Part shown: positions 59,328 through 64,000 of the stretch, piece by piece
How positions within the stretch are numbered: position 1 is the first letter of the stretch
Layout of the letters: each line of letters begins with the position of its first letter
Assembly: GCF_010389155.1 (NCBI RefSeq)
Contig: NC_057769.1
Location: 13,764,735-13,828,734 of the forward strand
DNA from: Erigeron canadensis
Taxonomy: Eukaryota; Streptophyta; Magnoliopsida; Asterales; Asteraceae
Length of the DNA: 64,000 nucleotides
Reading direction: 5' to 3'
The notes under the pieces: generated by a model
What the model saw: the letters and a program-made list of their open reading frames with translations, nothing else
Databases searched by the model: none
Told to the model about the DNA's origin: nothing
Translations under genes and position numbers: made by a program

Positions 59328-60955
59328 TGATGTGACTAATTTATACCCATTACCCACATCGTTATTGGTCATTTTACTAAATGTTTTAAGTCGTTTTTTG
59401 TATGCATTTGGCGCGTTTATGGTGTTTGTTAGTGTTTACAGGCTCTAAACATGTTACGCGTTCATTTGGTATATTTTTGGAAGACTTATTGCCCAGAAGT
59501 AATGTATGATATCGAGAGTTGTTTTAAGTGGAAGAGATAGCAAGTTTCAAGATCGAAAAAAGTTCGCTTGGTACAGGCTATGACTGTGCCGCAGTGGAGG
59601 ACGACCTGCCCCCTGCGCCGCAGCCATTTCTCACGGAAATAATTGGGATTTGCCCCACTGCGCCGCAGTGGGGATGGCAATAGAAGGACTGCGCCGCAGT
59701 CAAGAAAGAAGAAAAGGAGGACGCAGATTCGGGCTGCGCCGCAGTGGTGGCCACTTAAGTCACTGCGCCGCAATCACCATTAAGTCAAAGTCAAACTCAC
59801 CTCACTGCGCCGCAGTGAGGGAAGGATCAACCCACCTGCGCCGCAGTGGGTGCACGGGAAAACAAAAGATAGAGTCGGTTTTGCATCAGATTTGGAGAGG
59901 GTATATAAACAAAACCCTAGGTCGAAAATAGGATTATCCAGACTCTTTCTAGGAGCTGCTCTACAAGGGTTCTTCCTTCTCCAATCAAGTCATTACTTAG
60001 GCGGACTCATCGAAGATATCACGGGCACCCATCTTGATCGTAATACTTTTCTATCTTGCAATTTCAATTTCTTCACACAATTGGTACAATATGTTTTTCC
60101 CTTTTATTGATTATTATTGCTCTATTATCATGAGTGGCTAAACTGTTTATCATCCACCTTGATGAAACGAGACAGATGATGTGATTGCAATATTTTAACT
60201 CAAAGGATTGATTTTTATTTACCGTTGTTCTGAGATCTTGGTGATTTAATTCTTTTAAATAATTATTATAATATTGGTTATGTATTAATTCTTCGTTAGT
60301 GGTACTAGTTGAATTGATATATGATTTCAAAATAATTGTTTATCTATAAGCAATTGTCTCTAGTTCATGATATGATAGTGAATATTATTTTAATGAAAGA
60401 ATTAATTTTGTCAACATAATTTTTAATAGTTGGTGGTACCACGTTATTTTTACATAGGTTCAATTGGTAATTTGATAGTCAGTCAAACTAGTTATTGGAA
60501 AAAGTTGTCTTGGAACTGGTGGTACCGGTTTGGGTAATTTATCTAGTAATCTAGGTGATTTGGTGATGTGTTCATGGTTGGTGGTACCACATGAGTATTT
60601 AACTAGTCACAATTATCTTGTCAGTTCTTGTGAATTTGTTCTTAATTAAATGCAATCACATTTGAAGTCGAGGGAAGTCAAGGTGGATGACTTTTAATTA
60701 TATTGTCTGAAGTTCTCTTCATTTTATGTTCTTGTTCAAAAAAAATTTTATTTTCTGTCAAAAAGGAGATTTGAGTAACACCCGGTTTTCCAAACTACTT
60801 TACGAAACAATTGATTCAAACCAATCCCCGTGAATGAACACGGTCTTACCTCTTAACTATATTACAAACGATCGGGTCCACTGCCCGTGAGTGCGTAGTA
60901 GTAATTTTTTAGGTGAAACTAGTTTTATAAATTTAAGACTCGATTTCGCATATCA
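59328..60955 (+). mobile_element. 3' LTR of the Athila element
   Basis: 1,628 bp, near-identical in length to the 5' LTR. Its hairpin copies are better preserved than those in the 5' LTR. Confidence 0.93.
59582..59850 (+). repeat. Hairpin-motif array in the 3' LTR
   Basis: Eight copies. Perfect ones are at 59653-59673 (CCCC arms), 59687-59701 (single G:C beyond ACTGC/GCAGT) and 59800-59820 (CCT/AGG arms). Confidence 0.88.
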
Positions 60956-62799
60956 GTAACTTTTGGCTGTGACTCTGACTGTGTAGTCTCAAGAACAACA
61001 ACCCTTGGAACACTCTGTGAGACACCAGCAGCAGCGAAAGTTTCTTGTTCCCTGACAAGTCTTGTTCTCTTAGGCTGTGGCTGTTCCGGTTCCCAATCTT
61101 CATCATTTTCTCTTATTCTTCTTCTTCTTTCTTGAGTGGCCACTGGAGATTTAGGAACCATTCTGGATCCAACTCTGACGAATGCATGAGATCTGTAAGG
61201 ATCATCATCACCGTCACTGCTAGATTCATCATCAGAATGGACAGAAGGCTCTGTCTGCTTCAACATCAACAACAGCCTTTCCTCTACCTACAGCTTCACC
61301 ACCTGACCCACTAGTCGGTCCAACTCCAGATCCACTAGCTTTAGCAGAACCTGAACCACTAGCTCTAACTGCTTCAGAACCAACTGCAACTTCAGCTACA
61401 TAATCATCAATGTCCTGGTTCAGGTCCACATCCACTATATCATCATCATTGGGATTGTACCTTTGCACTTGTGCAATGTCACCATCTAGATCAGCCGTCT
61501 CCTCTAAAGTATCATCAATGATTTCAGGATTGGCACCAGGTTGATTAATCACATCATCTGCAACCTGTACAACAACATCAGCTCATTCGGCACATCACCT
61601 TCAACTACAACATCATGTAGCTGCTCCGGAAGCTCAACATCCCTAGTAGCTTCACCATCTTCTTGTTGAGGCCCTTCATACACTAATATGACCTCATCAG
61701 CTGGTGCTAAATAGTTGGCGTTGATAACTGCACCAAATAATGCAACATCTTGTTCCCTTCCAGCTGGTAGATTCGGAAGTCTAGCATTGATTATCATCAT
61801 CACAAGTCGAGGAAACAACAAAAACCTCCTCTTGCCCACAACTGTGATCTGTTTTCTCATCTCGTCGAAGAAGAACTTCGAGAAACTGTACGGCTTGTTA
61901 AATACCAAGCCAACCATTTGTGCCTGTGCGTCCTGGTTCAATGTATCAAAACCAGACTTTTTGTTGCTTAAACCAACATTAAGCACATGAGCAAGATACC
62001 TCCACCTGTCATAAAAACCCTTATTAAATAGAGTTCTACTAGCTAGGTCACCTGCAAACCCCATCCTCTGGAAATCACCCTGTATCAAGTCATGACGGAA
62101 ACTGGTGAGACCTGTAGCACCAACTTCCTACTCAACTGTGCCTAAATGAAGTATACCAATGAGATCAGCAGCGGTGAACTGTATCTGCTGCCCAGCAACA
62201 ATGGTATGAAATATATGTTCGTCTCCAGCACGAACAACATTAGCATTTGCCCAGAAATCTCTTAAATAATCAAGATATATGATGGGTAAATGAGTAAGCA
62301 CATAATAAACTCGAGATCTTCTGAAGAAAGCGAATATATCGTGATAATATTCGGTCCCTTCCTGACCATCATCGAAGTTCATCACGTAGTTGTGCGCACC
62401 GATGAAGTTTCTTGCCATTTCTGTAATCAATAATACATGATTAATTACCTAAATTGACATAAAAATTCACACGCATAATCTACACAACTAGAATTATCTC
62501 TGTAACCTAGTCAAAAACATATAAATTATCCCTGTAATTTATACTAAATACAATTAATATAAATTATCTCTGTAATTAAGTTAACCAATTATAAATTATC
62601 TCGGTAATTTACAATCAACACATATAAATAAATTATCTCGGTAATTTAGTTATACACTTCATTAACTCATTTTCAAATTTTTATTACGATAAACTTTTGA
62701 AAATCTGTTAACTTAACTTAAATTAACCCTGTAATTAAGTTAAAATTAAAAATTAACTCATTTTCAAATATTTATAACGATAAAACTTTTGAAAATCTG

Positions 62800-63005
62800 T
62801 TAAGTCCAAAATACGAGGTCGTATTTCAAGGTCAAAATACGGTTAACCAAACTCTAAAATACGAGGTCGTATTTTCCAATTTGGCATCGTATTTATTCAG
62901 GTCGTAAATCGGAATCGTATTCTGGAAGTCAACAAAAGTCAAAATCAATTGACAAATGCGAGGTAGTATTTCCGGGCTAGCAAACCCCTAAATACGAGGT
63001 CGTCG
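62800..63005 (-). repeat. TACGAGGTCGTA palindromic motif cluster upstream of the env-like ORF of the outer element
   Basis: AAAATACGAGGTCGTATTTT is perfect at 62856-62875 and near-perfect at 62808-62826. Partial copies lie at about 62898-62920, 62954-62971 and 62989-63004. The same motif, diverged, occurs four times in U3 of the 3' LTR (45515-45607). A TATATAA on the minus strand lies further upstream at about 63391-63398. Confidence 0.8.
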
Positions 63006-63734
63006 CACTATTCATCTTCCCCAACTCGAATTCACGATTTACCCAACCAAAACTTGTAAAAATTGTATCTATACGTTCGTATTCAAGTGATAAACATACC
63101 CCAACCCTTAGTTTTACCCAAAAAACATCAAAATCGAAGAATTTAGGAAAAACTTGTTCGAAAATTTCAAACCCTATTTTCTTGATTTTCTTGTTGCATG
63201 GTTAACTATTGGACGATTAGATTATATACCTAGATTCAGTATTTCACGAGGATGATGAATATATCAACGAAAAACACTCGATCTAACTGTATCTATCAAA
63301 TCACCAACGGGGTAGCAAAGTTGATTTTCGGGGTCGTAAAGCTCTAAAATTGATATTTAATATGTGAGGTTGTGATTAGGGTTATTTGGTTTATATACCC
63401 ACTTGACCCGAATGGGTCTGGGTCAACCCGACCTTGTCAATGTTTCTGAATAATTGATCAATGTTTACTATGAACTTCCTAGAAATATGAAAAATTAAAA
63501 TGACCAAACCTGTAGCCATCGAATATTCATCTTTTCTCTGATCTTCGTCTTAAACCTGAAAAGTTAATAAACTTACACAAATTTCTTTAACTTTTCCACT
63601 ATCAATCTTTCTTAAACAATCTCGAAACGAGCTTTCCCTTACTGTACCACTTGCAATTAATCTACCACTTGTAAAATTGACAAACGTATTCATACAATTT
63701 CACAACATATTCCTAGTTATAAAATTGATTCTTC

Positions 63735-63910
63735 ATTCTTACACTCCCCCTCAATTTTATGACTAGGAGTATAACTATGATCAATCAACATAACTACCAT
63801 CATTCTTATGTGCTCCCCCTCAATTTATGATTGAGATACATAACTATGATGTTGTTTTAAATAATTAATCATTCTTATGTACTCCCCCTCAATACATAAC
63901 TATGATTAAT
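63735..63910 (-). repeat. Three tandem polypurine-tract-like units
   Basis: Minus-strand TTGAGGGGGAG at 63892-63882, 63823-63813 and 63754-63744, each within a ~69-bp unit containing CATAGTTATGTAT-like sequence and ATAAGAATGAT. In SIRE-type elements such tracts lie between pol and the env-like ORF (recall). Confidence 0.7.
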
Positions 63911-64000
63911 TATCAGAGCAATAGAAATTCTTATGATATAAAATCCCTTTATATCATACAAATTTCATATTACCAGAGCAAAATATACATTATGAAATGT

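Larger units (their letters stand above)
46787..60955 (+). mobile_element. Complete but decayed Athila-type Ty3/gypsy retrotransposon
   Basis: 14,169 bp. Two LTRs (46787-48415, 59328-60955), both TGATGTGAC...CATCA/TATCA, flanked by a perfect 5-bp duplication GTAAC (46782-46786, 60956-60960). A primer-binding site follows the 5' LTR and a polypurine tract precedes the 3' LTR. Domain order gag, PR, RT, RNase H, IN, then a further ORF, with a long non-coding 3' part, is that of the Athila lineage. Stops, frameshifts and small deletions in every ORF make it non-autonomous. By eye the LTRs differ at roughly 3 % of sites, mostly C/T and G/A, concentrated in the first 600 bp. Confidence 0.93.
45836..62418 (-). 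pseudogene. Env-like / coiled-coil ORF of the outer element, split by the Athila insertion and otherwise broken
   Basis: The ATG at 62418 starts MARNFIGAHNYVMNFDDGQE. An alpha/beta region without recognised catalytic motifs follows, then serine/glycine-rich and acidic linkers. After the 14-kb insertion (46787-60955) comes a coiled coil (about 46750-46440) and a basic C-terminal tail (KKRKQKK) ending with TAG at 45836. Defects besides the insertion: an in-frame TAG near 62130, frameshifts near 61555 and 61270, and an in-frame TAA at 46274. The frame matches across the GTAAC duplication, so the insertion hit an ORF that was continuous at that point. Similar ORFs are common repeat proteins in Asteraceae genomes (recall). 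Function unknown; 'env-like' is positional. Confidence 0.6.
45259..64000 (-). mobile_element. LTR retrotransposon, probably copia/SIRE-like, 3' half; continues beyond window
   Basis: Minus-strand order: polypurine-tract-like repeats (63735-63910), a leader with palindromic motifs, an env-like ORF (62418 to 45836, split by the Athila insertion), a polypurine tract and a 3' LTR (45770-45259). An extra coiled-coil ORF between pol and the 3' LTR, and GGGGGAG polypurine tracts, are traits of the SIRE lineage of Ty1/copia. The pol region and 5' LTR would lie to the right of 64000, so the lineage is inference. A candidate target duplication GATGT lies at 45254-45258. Confidence 0.6.

Noticed and set aside
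63735..63910. Regularly spaced repeats considered as a CRISPR-like array
   Set aside because: Only three diverged units in a plant retrotransposon, with the conserved part being a polypurine tract.

Overview
This is a stretch of AT-rich plant nuclear chromosome, almost certainly eudicot and possibly Asteraceae (the family is a guess from the style of the transposon proteins). The evidence is two multi-exon genes with GT-AG introns, MULE, CACTA, Harbinger, Stowaway and Helitron elements, and long LTR retrotransposons. There is no sign of bacterial gene organisation. No rRNA, tRNA or CRISPR was found.

Layout. 1-1240: 5' part of a Mutator-like (MULE) transposase gene on the minus strand, running off the left edge. 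1999-5151: two head-to-head Helitrons of one family; the left one carries a second Helitron (2882-3863), which in turn carries a 92-bp SINE (3609-3700). 5291-6731: a CACTA element with an ATA duplication, containing a Pack-MULE-like element (5666-6608) with a perfect 9-bp duplication. 8656-9621: a solo LTR flanked by AAATT. 9627-12526: AT-rich spacer with tandem repeats, Helitron ends and a duplicated promoter segment.

12527-21575 and 23840-39722: two tandem serine carboxypeptidase-like (SCPL) genes, the only ordinary host genes seen. Each can be assembled into 14 exons with matching phases (466 and 456 codons). Ser, Asp and His of the triad are present in both. Intron 2 is 4.8 kb in the first and 11.3 kb in the second, and is filled with transposons, including a dead PIF/Harbinger element (30603-32260).

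40359-43390: a 3-kb solo LTR flanked by ACCTA, chromovirus-like. 45259 to beyond 64000: a minus-strand LTR retrotransposon, probably copia/SIRE-like, with its 3' LTR, polypurine tract and a broken env-like coiled-coil ORF. A complete but decayed Athila-type Ty3/gypsy element (46787-60955, duplication GTAAC) is inserted in that ORF. It has two 1.63-kb LTRs, a primer-binding site, gag, protease, RT/RNase H, integrase, a spliced env-like ORF and a polypurine tract.

The most interesting unexplained signal is in the two retrotransposons. Each carries its own set of short inverted-repeat motifs in the LTR promoter region and again just upstream of its env-like ORF. In the Athila element the motif occurs about 24 times, with stem arms that vary in a compensated way.
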